From NCBI GenBank assembly GCA_030263555.1, contig SZPE01000003.1:52457-116456 (forward strand): a stretch of DNA of 64,000 nt, in the 5' to 3' direction. The DNA comes from CFX2 sp014338005. Its GTDB lineage: Bacteria > Chloroflexota > Anaerolineae > Aggregatilineales > Phototrophicaceae. A program made the position numbers and the translations under genes. Below, in pieces: positions 41,161 to 49,939 of the stretch (the stretch's first letter is position 1; each line of letters starts with the position of its first letter). The notes under the pieces are model-generated. The model saw only the letters and a program-made list of their open reading frames with translations. It ran no database searches and had not been told where the DNA came from.

Positions 41161-42026
41161 GATGAGGTATCGCTGGCGGGGTTAGCGACTTTCGCCAGTT
41201 CCTCATCCAGCATACCGGCGAAGACCTGGTAGGGCTGTGCGCCGCTGATGAAACGCCCGTTGATGAAAAAGCTGGGCGTGCCGCGAAGGCCGAAGCCGCG
41301 CGCGACGTTAAAATCGGCGGCGATTTCGTTGAGGTACTGCTGGTCGTCCAGGCAGGTAGTGAAGCTCTCCACATCAAATGCCATCTCCTGCGCCAGCTGC
41401 AGGTACAGGTCACGACCAAAAGACCCCTGGTTGTTGAACAGCGCGTTGTGATAATCCCAGAAGTTGCCCTGTTCAAAGGCACACTGCGCCGCCAGGGCCG
41501 CATCGAGCGAGGACTGCGCCAGAATCGGATAATCGCGGTAGACGAACTTGACCCGATCTTTGTAGGCTTCCATGAGGGGGTTAAGCGTCTCGCGGGCGAA
41601 ACGCCCGCAGTAACCGCAGTTAAAATCGCTGAATTCGATCATCACTACCTGGGCGTCCGCGGGGCCGATGAAGGGGTCATCATCGGCGCTGACATCATAA
41701 ACCCGGTTGGGGTCTGGCTCGGTGCTGGCAGTATTGGCGCTGCTGCTGCCGGCGGCGGCGACGGCGGCGCTCACCGCTTCATCAATCAGGCGGCGGTTTT
41801 CCGCACTGTTGGCGTTAAACAGGGCATTCGACCCGGCGGCGCTGACCACCGCGCCCAGGATGAAAAACGTGATGGCGATCACCACGTAGTTAAAAACCAC
41901 GCGGGGGATAACCAGCACCGGAGGCGGCTCGGTGCGCGCTTTTTCGCCGTCTGTGGGAGCAGAATCGGCCAGGGGGTCGGTCGTCTGCATCGTTTTAATT
42001 TCGTTTTCCACGATCACCTCGTCCAA
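41157..42026 (-). CDS. Membrane-anchored DsbA/thioredoxin-like oxidoreductase
   Basis: A 289-residue protein with a cytosolic N-terminal tail, one membrane helix (about 42-64), and an external DsbA-like thioredoxin domain with active site FNCGYCGRFA (Cys137, Cys140), VKFVYRDYPIL, and cis-proline motif GLRGTPSFFINGR. It would form or isomerise disulfides in exported proteins. The start is uncertain: TTG 42026, or a GTG six codons in behind GAGGTG, or ATG 41990. Its stop codon lies within an IS-like end. Divergent from rsgA. Confidence 0.85.
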   Translation of the reverse strand: MDEVIVENEIKTMQTTDPLADSAPTDGEKARTEPPPVLVIPRVVFNYVVIAITFFILGAVVSAAGSNALFNANSAENRRLIDEAVSAAVAAAGSSSANTASTEPDPNRVYDVSADDDPFIGPADAQVVMIEFSDFNCGYCGRFARETLNPLMEAYKDRVKFVYRDYPILAQSSLDAALAAQCAFEQGNFWDYHNALFNNQGSFGRDLYLQLAQEMAFDVESFTTCLDDQQYLNEIAADFNVARGFGLRGTPSFFINGRFISGAQPYQVFAGMLDEELAKVANPASDTSS

Positions 42027-42170
42027 TCATCTTCAACTACCCCTCTAGTTTACACCAGCAGGGCAGGCGCAAAAAGAATAGATTTTCGATACAATATAGA
42101 TGCGGCATAGCAGTCTTATGTTACACCATCAATTGAATCGAAAACATTAGAGCTTGCCAGGAGGTCTTGT

Positions 42171-43136
42171 TTGGGTGAAGGCGAAGCGGTAGCAGCGTTA
42201 TTGGAAGGTCTGGTCGTCAGCGATCAGAGCGGCTTCTTTAATGTGGAAGTCGCCGGCGGGCAGATCGTGACGTGCCGGCTAAGGGGTCGTTTAATGGAAG
42301 AAGCCCGGTCGTCAGACATCGCCGCCGTCGGCGACCGGGTGAAAATCAGCATCCTGCCGGATGGAACCGGCGCTATTGAGGAGGTGCATCCGCGCACCAG
42401 CGTGCTTTCGCGCGCCGTCCGCACCGAAGGCCGCCGGGGCGAAGGGCAGCCCGACCGCGAGCAGGTCATCGTCGCCAATGCCGACCAGGCGTTGTTTGTA
42501 TTCGCGGCGGCGCAGCCCTCCCCGAATTTTAAGATGCTCGACCGCTTTCTGGTGGCGGGCGAAAAATCGGGCATCGGCGCGCTGATGATCGTCGTCAACA
42601 AAATTGACCTGCAAGAACCGGCTGCCATTCGGAAGTTGTTCGCCCCTTACGAAAAAATCGGCTACCGCATCCTGTACACCAGCGCGCGGGAAAAAACCGG
42701 CATAGACGAACTGCGCGAGGTGCTGCGCGGGCATCTGTCGGTTTTCACCGGGCCGTCGGGGGTGGGCAAAACCAGCCTGCTTAATGTTATCCAGCCAGGC
42801 TTGGGGCGTGTCGTTAAGGAAGTGAGCCGCCGCGCCGAAGGCATTCACACCACCCGCGACAGCGCCCTGGTGAAGCTGGAAATCGGCGGCTACCTGGCCG
42901 ACACACCCGGCCTCAAAACGCTGGCGCTGTGGGACATTGAGCCGGAGGAGCTGGACGGGTACTTCCGGGAGATCGCGCCGCTGGTGAGCGCCTGCAAATT
43001 CAACGACTGCGCCCACTTCGACGAGCCGGGCTGCGCGGTGGCCGAAGCCGCCGAAAAGGGCGAGATTGCGGAAAGCCGCTATCTCAGCTACCTGAGCCTG
43101 CGAATGGAACTGGAAGATGCCTATGCCATTACCTGA
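42171..43136 (+). CDS. rsgA: Ribosome small-subunit biogenesis GTPase RsgA
   Basis: A 321-residue circularly permuted GTPase: N-terminal OB-fold (VSDQSGFFNVEVAGGQIVTC), then VVNKIDL (G4), TSAREKTGIDEL (G5), P-loop GPSGVGKTSLLN (G1), TTRDS and DTPG (G3). It ends in the zinc site CKFNDCAHFDEPGC. RsgA assists late 30S ribosomal subunit maturation. TTG start with AGGAGG 6 bases upstream. TACAAT at 42090-42095 may be the promoter. A clear terminator follows, so it is a single-gene unit. Confidence 0.96.
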   Translation: MGEGEAVAALLEGLVVSDQSGFFNVEVAGGQIVTCRLRGRLMEEARSSDIAAVGDRVKISILPDGTGAIEEVHPRTSVLSRAVRTEGRRGEGQPDREQVIVANADQALFVFAAAQPSPNFKMLDRFLVAGEKSGIGALMIVVNKIDLQEPAAIRKLFAPYEKIGYRILYTSAREKTGIDELREVLRGHLSVFTGPSGVGKTSLLNVIQPGLGRVVKEVSRRAEGIHTTRDSALVKLEIGGYLADTPGLKTLALWDIEPEELDGYFREIAPLVSACKFNDCAHFDEPGCAVAEAAEKGEIAESRYLSYLSLRMELEDAYAIT

Positions 43137-43167
43137 CAGGTCGCTTTTGTCAACGACGAAACCACGC

Positions 43168-43207
43168 ATGAAGGCCCTCGCCCCCGAACGGGCCTTCATC
43201 GTTTTTT
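43168..43207 (+). terminator. Intrinsic terminator after rsgA
   Basis: A perfect 10-bp stem (ATGAAGGCCC / GGGCCTTCAT) with a 12-base loop is followed by CGTTTTTT. It lies 31 bases after the rsgA stop. Confidence 0.88.
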
Positions 43208-43367
43208 CCGCGTATGGTCTTTTCTGGCGCGGCTGGCGCAAACCCGCTACACTATGCCGCCAATAAGCAATATTTCAGCACTTTAATTATCCATTCAATC
43301 GAACTGGTTTCTGCCGGGACGCTGCGCTGTGTCCTTCAGGGTATAACCTTTTCAAGGAGATGTTCGC

Positions 43368-44729
43368 ATGACCGATTCCATTCGCTTCGACCTGCCACAG
43401 TCCGAAATGCCGCCGGCCTGGTACAACGTCCAGGCGGATTTACCGCGCCCGTTGCCGCCGGTGCTGCACCCCGGCACTAAACAGCCGGTCGGGCCGGATG
43501 ACCTGGCGCCGCTGTTCCCGATGGGGCTGATTTTGCAGGAGGTCAGCCAGGAGCGTTATATCGAAATCCCGGAGGAGGTGCGCGACATCTACAGGCTGTG
43601 GCGGCCCACGCCGCTGCTGCGCGCCCGGCGGCTGGAAAAAATGCTGGATACCCCGGCGCACATCTACTACAAATATGAAGGCGTGTCGCCCAGCGGCAGC
43701 CACAAACTGAACACCGCCGCGCCGCAGGCCTATTACAACAAGCAGGAAGGTGTCATCGGGCTGACTACCGAAACCGGCGCAGGACAGTGGGGGACGGCGC
43801 TGGCGCAGGCCTGCAACTTCTTCGGCATGGAATGTGTTGTCTACATGGTCAAGGTCAGCTACCAGCAGAAACCCTACCGCCGCTCGATGATGATGAGCTT
43901 CGGCGCGCAGGTGTACGCCAGCCCCAGCGACCGGACGAACGCCGGGCGGGGCATCCTGGCGAAAGACCCGGACAGCACCGGCTCGCTCGGCATCGCCATC
44001 AGCGAGGCGGTCGAGGCGGCGGCCACCAGCGGCGGCAAATACAAATATGCCCTCGGCTCGGTGCTGAATCACGTCCTGATGCACCAGACGGTCATCGGCC
44101 AGGAAGCCATCAAACAGATGGAAATCGCCGGCGAATACCCGGACGTGGTGGTGGGCTGTGTCGGCGGCGGCAGCAACTTCGCCGGGATCGGCCTGCCCTT
44201 CGTGCGGGAAAAGCTGGTCGAAGGTAAAAACGTGCGTATCGTGGCGGTTGAACCATCGGCCTGCCCCAGCCTGACCAGGGGCAGATACGCCTACGACTTT
44301 GGCGATACGGTCGGCCTGGCCCCGATGGTGAAGATGTACACCCTCGGCCACGATTTCGTGCCGGCGCCGCTGCACGCCGGCGGGCTGCGGTATCATGGCA
44401 TGGCGAGTATCATCTGCGAGCTGTACGACCAGGGCATCATCGAAGCGCGCGCCGTCCCGCAGACCGAAACCTTCCACGCGGCTATTCAGTTCATGCGCGC
44501 CGAAGGCATTGTCCCCGCGCCGGAGCCGTCGCACGCCATCGCCGCCACCATCCAGGAGGCGCTGGAGGCCAAAGCCGCCGGCGAAAAGCGCGTCATCCTG
44601 TTTAACCTGTGCGGTCACGGCCACTTTGATATGTCGGCCTACGATACCTTCCTGTCCGGGCAGCTTACCGATTATGAGTATCCCGAAGCGGAAATCGAGC
44701 GGGCGATGGCCGCGCTGCCGCAGGTGTAA
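43368..44729 (+). CDS. trpB: Tryptophan synthase beta chain, TrpB2 type
   Basis: A 453-residue PLP enzyme of TrpB2 length, longer than TrpB1 (about 400). The PLP lysine is Lys113 in SGSHKLNT, the phosphate-binding loop is CVGGGSNFAGI, and the TrpB2 features WRPTPLLRARRLEKML and ETGAGQWGTALA are present. It condenses indole with serine to tryptophan. No trpA or other trp gene is adjacent, as is common for TrpB2, which may act as an indole-salvage enzyme. AAGGAG ribosome site. No leader peptide or T-box was recognised in the 231-base upstream gap. Confidence 0.94.
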   Translation: MTDSIRFDLPQSEMPPAWYNVQADLPRPLPPVLHPGTKQPVGPDDLAPLFPMGLILQEVSQERYIEIPEEVRDIYRLWRPTPLLRARRLEKMLDTPAHIYYKYEGVSPSGSHKLNTAAPQAYYNKQEGVIGLTTETGAGQWGTALAQACNFFGMECVVYMVKVSYQQKPYRRSMMMSFGAQVYASPSDRTNAGRGILAKDPDSTGSLGIAISEAVEAAATSGGKYKYALGSVLNHVLMHQTVIGQEAIKQMEIAGEYPDVVVGCVGGGSNFAGIGLPFVREKLVEGKNVRIVAVEPSACPSLTRGRYAYDFGDTVGLAPMVKMYTLGHDFVPAPLHAGGLRYHGMASIICELYDQGIIEARAVPQTETFHAAIQFMRAEGIVPAPEPSHAIAATIQEALEAKAAGEKRVILFNLCGHGHFDMSAYDTFLSGQLTDYEYPEAEIERAMAALPQV

Positions 44730-44760
44730 AATTTTCCCTGGGGCGAATTGTGAGAAAAAA

Positions 44761-44846
44761 GGGGCGGGTTTAAAAACCCACCCCTGCCAGACGCACGACC
44801 GTCCGGTCTTTAACTCGGAACTCGGCACTCATCACTCGGAACTTTT
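44761..44846. repeat. Palindrome plus actcggaactcggcactcat-type repeat
   Basis: GGGGCGGGTTT (44761-44771) and AAACCCACCCC (44774-44784) form a stem with one mismatch, the same type as at 56613. It is followed by degenerate 8-base units (aactcgga, actcggca, ctcatcac, tcggaact) running up to the start of the isomerase-like gene. The repeat occupies the normal ribosome-site position of that gene. Confidence 0.6.
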
Positions 44847-44849
44847 AAG

Positions 44850-46181
44850 ATGAACCTTCTCGGTTTTTTCCCCATCGCCCGCACGACGTTTGATATGGCG
44901 CTGGCCGAACAGGTGATACGGGATGCGCGCGCCCGGTTGGAAGCGGCAGGTTTTACGCTGGTCGGGCCGGACGCGCCGGTGACAGCGCCGGATGAAGCCT
45001 CGGACGCCATCCGCACGCTGGCCGCCGCCCCGCCCGATCTGGTGGTGGTTTTGCAGGCCACCTTCGCCGACAGCGGCATGGTTATGGCGCTGGCGCAGGC
45101 GGTGGACGCGCCGCTGCTGCTGTGGGCCGTGCCGGAAGAACGCCTGGGCGGGCGGCTGCGGCTGAATTCGCTGTGCGGCATCAACCTGGCCGCCCACGCC
45201 CTGACGCGCGCCGGCCTGACCTATGAGTACCTGTACGCCGCCCCGGACGACGACCGCGCGCCGGCGCTGGCCGGAACGCTCGCCCGCGCGGGGCGCGCCC
45301 GCCGTATTTTGAAAGCCGCGCGCATTGGCCGTGTGGGGGAAAACCCCGCCGGGTTTGAAACCTGCCTGTTCGATGAGGCGGCCATCCGGCAGCAGTTCGG
45401 CGCGGAAGTCGTGCAGATCGGCCTGCCAACCGTATTTGAAGCCGCGCGCGCCGCCGACCCGCAGGCCGTCGAAGCAGTGGCCGAAGGGCTGCGCGTGCGC
45501 GTGGACGGCCTGGACGACCTCGACCCCACGCCGACGCGCGGCACACTGGGCGTTTACCTGGCGCTGCGCGACCTGGCGGAAAACCGGCGGCTGGACGGAC
45601 TGGCGGTGCGCTGCTGGCCGGAATTTTTCACCGACCTGGGCTGCGCGGCCTGCGGCGCGATGTCCATGATGAGCAACGACGGCACGCCCTGTTCTTGCGA
45701 GGCGGACGTGAACGGCACGCTCACCCAGGTCATGCTGCAAGCCATCAGCGGCGAAGCGGCCTTCGGCAGCGACATCGTGGCGGTGGACGACGAACGCGAC
45801 GGCTTGGTGCTGTGGCACTGCGGTTTGGCGCCGCTTTCGATGGCCGACCCGGCCTCGCGCCCCGGCGTGACCATCCATTCCAACCGCAAACTGCCGCTGC
45901 TGTTCCAGTTCACGCTCAAACCGGGGCGTGTTACCCTGGCGCGGTTGAGCCAGGCGAAAGGCGGCTGGCGTCTGGTAGTCGGTGAAGGCGAGGTGCAGCG
46001 TGCGCCGGGCGCGTTTTCCGGCACGACCGGCGTGGTGCGTTTCGAGCGTCCTGCCCAGGATGTGCTGGATACGATTCTGACCGAAGGGTTGGAACATCAC
46101 GTATCCTTAACCTACGGCGACCATGCCGGCGTTTTGTACTCGCTGGCAAAGATGCTAGAATTACCTGTGTTGGTGCTGTAA
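44850..46181 (+). CDS. L-fucose/arabinose isomerase-like protein (COG2407 type)
   Basis: A 443-residue protein with the C-terminal isomerase signature: LAVRCWPEFFTDLGCAACG, CSCEADVNGTL (metal glutamate), IVAVDDE (metal aspartate) and LWHCGLAPLS (metal histidine region). COG2407 members interconvert aldoses and ketoses; some sulfoquinovose isomerases have been placed in related families, a point I recall but could not check. It is the first of nine same-strand genes for uptake and breakdown of a sugar or glycoside. No ribosome site is visible because a repeat abuts the ATG, so translation may be weak. Confidence 0.8.
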   Translation: MNLLGFFPIARTTFDMALAEQVIRDARARLEAAGFTLVGPDAPVTAPDEASDAIRTLAAAPPDLVVVLQATFADSGMVMALAQAVDAPLLLWAVPEERLGGRLRLNSLCGINLAAHALTRAGLTYEYLYAAPDDDRAPALAGTLARAGRARRILKAARIGRVGENPAGFETCLFDEAAIRQQFGAEVVQIGLPTVFEAARAADPQAVEAVAEGLRVRVDGLDDLDPTPTRGTLGVYLALRDLAENRRLDGLAVRCWPEFFTDLGCAACGAMSMMSNDGTPCSCEADVNGTLTQVMLQAISGEAAFGSDIVAVDDERDGLVLWHCGLAPLSMADPASRPGVTIHSNRKLPLLFQFTLKPGRVTLARLSQAKGGWRLVVGEGEVQRAPGAFSGTTGVVRFERPAQDVLDTILTEGLEHHVSLTYGDHAGVLYSLAKMLELPVLVL

Positions 46182-46234
46182 ACGCATCTGCACCCGGTTA
46201 AAATTTCGATTAAGAATATTAAGGAGATACTTGC

Positions 46235-47557
46235 ATGAAGAGTCGTGGATTGTTCTTCCTACTGATCGCGCTGATCGTCCTGGGCGCGAACCTGGCAGCG
46301 GCGCAAGACACCGTTGAACTGCGTATCGCCTGGTATGATGATGGTAACGAAGGGCTGGTTTTACAAGACCTGCTCGACCGCTATATGGCCGACAACCCGA
46401 ACGTCAAGGTCGTGGTAGACACCATCCCTTATCCTGACCTCGACAAAACCCTCCAGCCGCAGGTGGAAACCGGCAACGCGCCCGATATGGCGCGCGTGAC
46501 GGACGTTTCGCGGTACAAAGGGTACTACCTGGATATGACGCCCTACATGAGCGACCCCGAAGCCTGGGCCGCCACCTGGCCGGAGGCCATCCTCAACTGG
46601 ATGCGTACCGATGCCAGCGACACCGGCCTGTATGGTTTTATGACGCAGGCCACCGTCACCGGCCCGTTCATCAACCGCACCCTGTTCGAGCAGGCCGGCG
46701 TGGACATCCCTGCCGGGGACTCGACCTGGGAAGAATGGGTGGACGCCGCCCAGCAGGTAGCGGAGGCCGTCAGCAGCCCCGACAACGTGGTTTATGCTGT
46801 TGCGATTGACCGCAGCGGCCACCGTGTCTGGGGGCCGGCGTTGAGCATGGGCGCGAAGTTCTTCGAGCGCGACGCCGACGGCAACCCGGTTATGGACGAT
46901 AAGGGTAATGTGATTTTCACCGCCGACAGCCCCGGCTTCCGGGCAGCGGCGCAGATGATCTTGGACTGGCACACCAACGGCCTCACTCCGGCGGAAGTGT
47001 GGGTCAGCGCGGGCGGCCAGTACGCCTCCGGGCGTGACCTGTTCACCAACGGCCAGCTCGTGCTGTTCATGTCGGGGAGCTGGCAGGTCGGCGCGCTCGC
47101 CAGCACCATCGGCGACCTGTTCGACTGGGAAGCCATCCCGAACCCGTCCGGCGAAGGCGGCAGCACCGGGATGCCCGGCGGCGCAGCCCTGATGGCCTTC
47201 AAAGACACCGACCATCCTGAAGAAGTCACCAAACTGATGGAATGGCTGAGCAGCGCCGAAGTCCACCAGGAATTCGTAGAACGCGCGCTGTTCCTGACTT
47301 ACCACAAAACCCTGACCGAACAGGGCGTAGACTACCAGACCGACGTGCCGTCGGCCAAAAAGTCGCTGGATGTATTCCTGGCGGAAATCCCCAAGCTGTC
47401 CGATGACGCCTGGGTGCTGCAAACCGCCCGCAACAGCTTCGCGCTGAACATCGGAATCCGCGAGCGGCTGACGCAGGCCATCACCGGCGAGCTGACGCTG
47501 GACGAAGCGATTGAGCGCATCCAGCAGGACGTGGACGAACAGCGCGCGTCGTCGTAA
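46235..47557 (+). CDS. Extracellular sugar-binding protein of an ABC importer (family 1)
   Basis: A 440-residue exported binding protein: signal peptide MKSRGLFFLLIALIVLGANL cut near AAAQ, then VELRIAWYDDGNEGLVLQDL and NGQLVLFMSGSWQVGAL, typical of family 1 sugar-binding proteins (UgpB/MalE-like). Strong AAGGAG site. It lies between the isomerase-like gene and two permeases and so supplies the substrate-recognition part of the catabolic cluster's importer. The substrate cannot be read from sequence. Confidence 0.92.
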   Translation: MKSRGLFFLLIALIVLGANLAAAQDTVELRIAWYDDGNEGLVLQDLLDRYMADNPNVKVVVDTIPYPDLDKTLQPQVETGNAPDMARVTDVSRYKGYYLDMTPYMSDPEAWAATWPEAILNWMRTDASDTGLYGFMTQATVTGPFINRTLFEQAGVDIPAGDSTWEEWVDAAQQVAEAVSSPDNVVYAVAIDRSGHRVWGPALSMGAKFFERDADGNPVMDDKGNVIFTADSPGFRAAAQMILDWHTNGLTPAEVWVSAGGQYASGRDLFTNGQLVLFMSGSWQVGALASTIGDLFDWEAIPNPSGEGGSTGMPGGAALMAFKDTDHPEEVTKLMEWLSSAEVHQEFVERALFLTYHKTLTEQGVDYQTDVPSAKKSLDVFLAEIPKLSDDAWVLQTARNSFALNIGIRERLTQAITGELTLDEAIERIQQDVDEQRASS

Positions 47558-47633
47558 GCCGGCGGTTTTTCCGCCCATCCCTGGTGGGCGACCGTTCCCG
47601 CCGGGGCGTCTGGCGGTTTTGAATTCGCATGGA

Positions 47634-47655
47634 GGGGCGCAGGGTGCTGCGCCCC
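47634..47655. repeat. GGGGCGCAG palindrome between binding-protein and permease genes
   Basis: A perfect 9-bp inverted repeat (GGGGCGCAG / CTGCGCCCC) with a GGTG loop in the 129-base gap. Like the hairpin at 39089, it sits between a binding-protein gene and its permease gene, where it could stabilise the upstream message. Confidence 0.6.
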
Positions 47656-47686
47656 ATACCATATCCACAGCCGAGGATGTTACCCT

Positions 47687-48706
47687 ATGACCACCCTCCG
47701 CGAAACCGTCCCCGATCCCGTCGAAATACCGCGCCCCAACCCGATCAGCCGCCTATTGAGTGCCGTGCTGGGCGTCTTTGATTATGTGTTCGAGCCGCTG
47801 GAAAAACGTTTTGGCTTCCAGCGTATGGCCTATATTTTTCTGCTGCCGAACATGCTCATTTTCGGCATCTTCATCCTGCTGCCGATGCTGCTGAATTTTT
47901 ATTACGGCTTCACCGCCGGCGATTCAATCCTGCTGGGCAACCGGCGGTTTATCGGCACAGACAACATCGCCAAGCTGCTGGACTGCGTCAGCATCTTCGA
48001 CCCATCCACCTGCAATCAGGATCGTTTCTGGCGCGGCGTGGGCAACACCGGCCTTTTTGTCGTCACCGAAGTGGCGCTCATCGTGGTGTTCGGGCTGATA
48101 ACGGCGCTGGCGCTTAACCGCAAACTATTCGGGCGCGGGTTCTTCCGCAGTATGTTTTTTTACCCGGTGCTGCTGTCGCCGGTGGTGGTGGCGCTCATCT
48201 GGAAATGGCTGCTCCAGCAGGACGGCCTGTTAAACGCCGTCATCGTCAGCGCGGGCGGCACGCGCGTGCCGTTTTTGCTGGACGGCGGCTGGGCGCAGTT
48301 CTGGGTGATTGTCATCGGGGCCTGGGCGCAGATGGGCTTTTTTACGCTCATCCTGCTGGCGGGTTTGCAGTCCATCCCGCCCGACCTGTACGAAGCCGGC
48401 CAGATTGACGGCACAAACCCCCTGACGAGCTTCCGGTTCATCACCCTGCCGCTGCTGATGCCGACTATGTTCGTTGTGCTGGTGCTGTCAATCATCCGCG
48501 CGGTGCAGATTTTCGACCACGTGTACGTGCTGACCAACGGCGGCCCCGGCAGCGCCACCCTGTACATCGTGCAGTACATCTATACGACCGCTTTCCAGAA
48601 TCGCAACTACGGGCTGGCGGCGGCGGCATCCCTGCTGCTGGCGCTGGTGCTGATGATTTTGACGGTTTTTCAGCTTCGGCTTGGCCGCCGCGTGGACGCG
48701 GCCTGA
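47687..48706 (+). CDS. Sugar ABC transporter permease, MalF/UgpA-type
   Basis: A 339-residue permease. After a 45-residue cytosolic start, the six-helix core begins FQRMAYIFLLPNMLIFGIF, and the EAA loop reads DLYEAGQIDGTNPLTSFRFI. Start ATG 47687 with GAGGAT upstream. It pairs with the next gene; no ATPase gene lies in the cluster. Confidence 0.93.
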   Translation: MTTLRETVPDPVEIPRPNPISRLLSAVLGVFDYVFEPLEKRFGFQRMAYIFLLPNMLIFGIFILLPMLLNFYYGFTAGDSILLGNRRFIGTDNIAKLLDCVSIFDPSTCNQDRFWRGVGNTGLFVVTEVALIVVFGLITALALNRKLFGRGFFRSMFFYPVLLSPVVVALIWKWLLQQDGLLNAVIVSAGGTRVPFLLDGGWAQFWVIVIGAWAQMGFFTLILLAGLQSIPPDLYEAGQIDGTNPLTSFRFITLPLLMPTMFVVLVLSIIRAVQIFDHVYVLTNGGPGSATLYIVQYIYTTAFQNRNYGLAAAASLLLALVLMILTVFQLRLGRRVDAA

Positions 48707-48718
48707 GGGGGTTTATTT

Positions 48719-49825
48719 ATGGCACAGCCGGTTTCCAGCGAAACCTATTCCCGGCCTTACGCCGAGCAGCCGCGCGGCGTGCTGGCCTTCCTCACGCGGC
48801 TTCAGGGCGGCACGCGCTTCACCACCACCGACGTTTTTACCTACCTGTACCTGATCGTCGGCACGTTTGTGATGTTCGCGCCGGTGTTGTGGCTGGTGCT
48901 GTCGTCGTTCAAGTCGGAGCGCGGGTTGGTGGAGTTCCCGCCCACACTGCTGCCCTACTGGCAGCAAACGGTTGAGGTGGAAGGATATGACCAGCCGCTC
49001 GAACTGTACGACGTGACCCTGGAAGATGGCACGGTTAAAAGACTGGCGCAGGTGGCGCGGGTGGGCATCATGGCACGCCTGATTGACCCGGCCAACCCGG
49101 AGGCCGAGCCGGTGCAGGTCAACATCAACCAGCGGCAGGCGGTGCGTTACGTCAACTTCAGCCTTCAGAATTATCAGGAAGCGATTCAGAAATTCCCGTT
49201 CCTCACTTACCTGGGCAACAGCGTGGTCGTGACGGTGGCGGCTACCGTCGTGACGCTGCTCATCAACAGCATGGCGGCGTTTGGCCTCAGCAAATATCAA
49301 TTCAGAGGCCGCGACACGATTTTTCTCATCATCCTCAGCACGCTGATGGTTCCGGTGTCGGTGATTTTAATCCCGGCTTTCCTGGTCATCAACGAAGTGG
49401 GATGGGTGAACAACCTGATGGGTGTCATCATCCCCGGCGCGGCCACGCCGACGGGCGTTTTTTTGCTGCGCCAGTACATGCTCACCATCCCGGACGAACT
49501 GCTGGAATCGGCGCGGATTGACGGCGCGACCGAGTGGCGCATCTACTGGCAGATCGTGCTGCCGCTGGCTGCCCCGGCGCTGGCGGTGCTGGCAATTTTC
49601 TCCGTGATGTGGCGCTGGAACGACTTTTTATGGCCGCTGATCGTCCTCAGCCGCACCGAACTATTTACGCTTCAGGTAGGGCTGAACGCTTTCCAGGGCG
49701 ATTTGAACGTACAATGGCATTATATCCTGCCGATGACGGTGCTGACGCTGCTGCCGATCACGGTGGTATTTGCCTTTTTGCAGCGGTACATCACCACCGG
49801 CATTGCGACAACCGGATTAAAGTAG
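48719..49825 (+). CDS. Sugar ABC transporter permease, MalG-type, with extended first loop
   Basis: A 368-residue permease. The EAA loop is ELLESARIDGATEWRIYWQI, and the end RYITTGIATTGLK is MalG-like. It is about 90 residues longer than the usual MalG type because of an external insertion of roughly that size after the first helix (about residues 70-150, YDQPLELYDVTLEDGTVKRL). Starts 12 bases after the preceding permease. Confidence 0.92.
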   Translation: MAQPVSSETYSRPYAEQPRGVLAFLTRLQGGTRFTTTDVFTYLYLIVGTFVMFAPVLWLVLSSFKSERGLVEFPPTLLPYWQQTVEVEGYDQPLELYDVTLEDGTVKRLAQVARVGIMARLIDPANPEAEPVQVNINQRQAVRYVNFSLQNYQEAIQKFPFLTYLGNSVVVTVAATVVTLLINSMAAFGLSKYQFRGRDTIFLIILSTLMVPVSVILIPAFLVINEVGWVNNLMGVIIPGAATPTGVFLLRQYMLTIPDELLESARIDGATEWRIYWQIVLPLAAPALAVLAIFSVMWRWNDFLWPLIVLSRTELFTLQVGLNAFQGDLNVQWHYILPMTVLTLLPITVVFAFLQRYITTGIATTGLK

Positions 49826-49900
49826 CCGTCAGTTTCCAGTAATCGGCTGCCAGAAAACCAGCAATTAGCATCTGGTGGCTTTAAACTTTTGGCGTATAAT
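49826..49900 (+). promoter_or_regulatory. Repeat-filled gap with internal TATAAT promoter
   Basis: After the permease stop come ccagt/ccagaaaacc-type short repeats (49826-49880), then a perfect TATAAT at 49895-49900, 39 bases before the kinase start. A -35 box is unclear. The second half of the catabolic cluster may be transcribed separately from the transporter half. Confidence 0.4.
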
Positions 49901-49939
49901 TAATTTATCAAGTTGAGAAATTAATTCGGAAAATCGAAC

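Noticed and set aside
36931..49825. ABC transporter ATPase genes for the two sugar importers
   Set aside because: None was found near either permease pair. A shared ATPase elsewhere is assumed.
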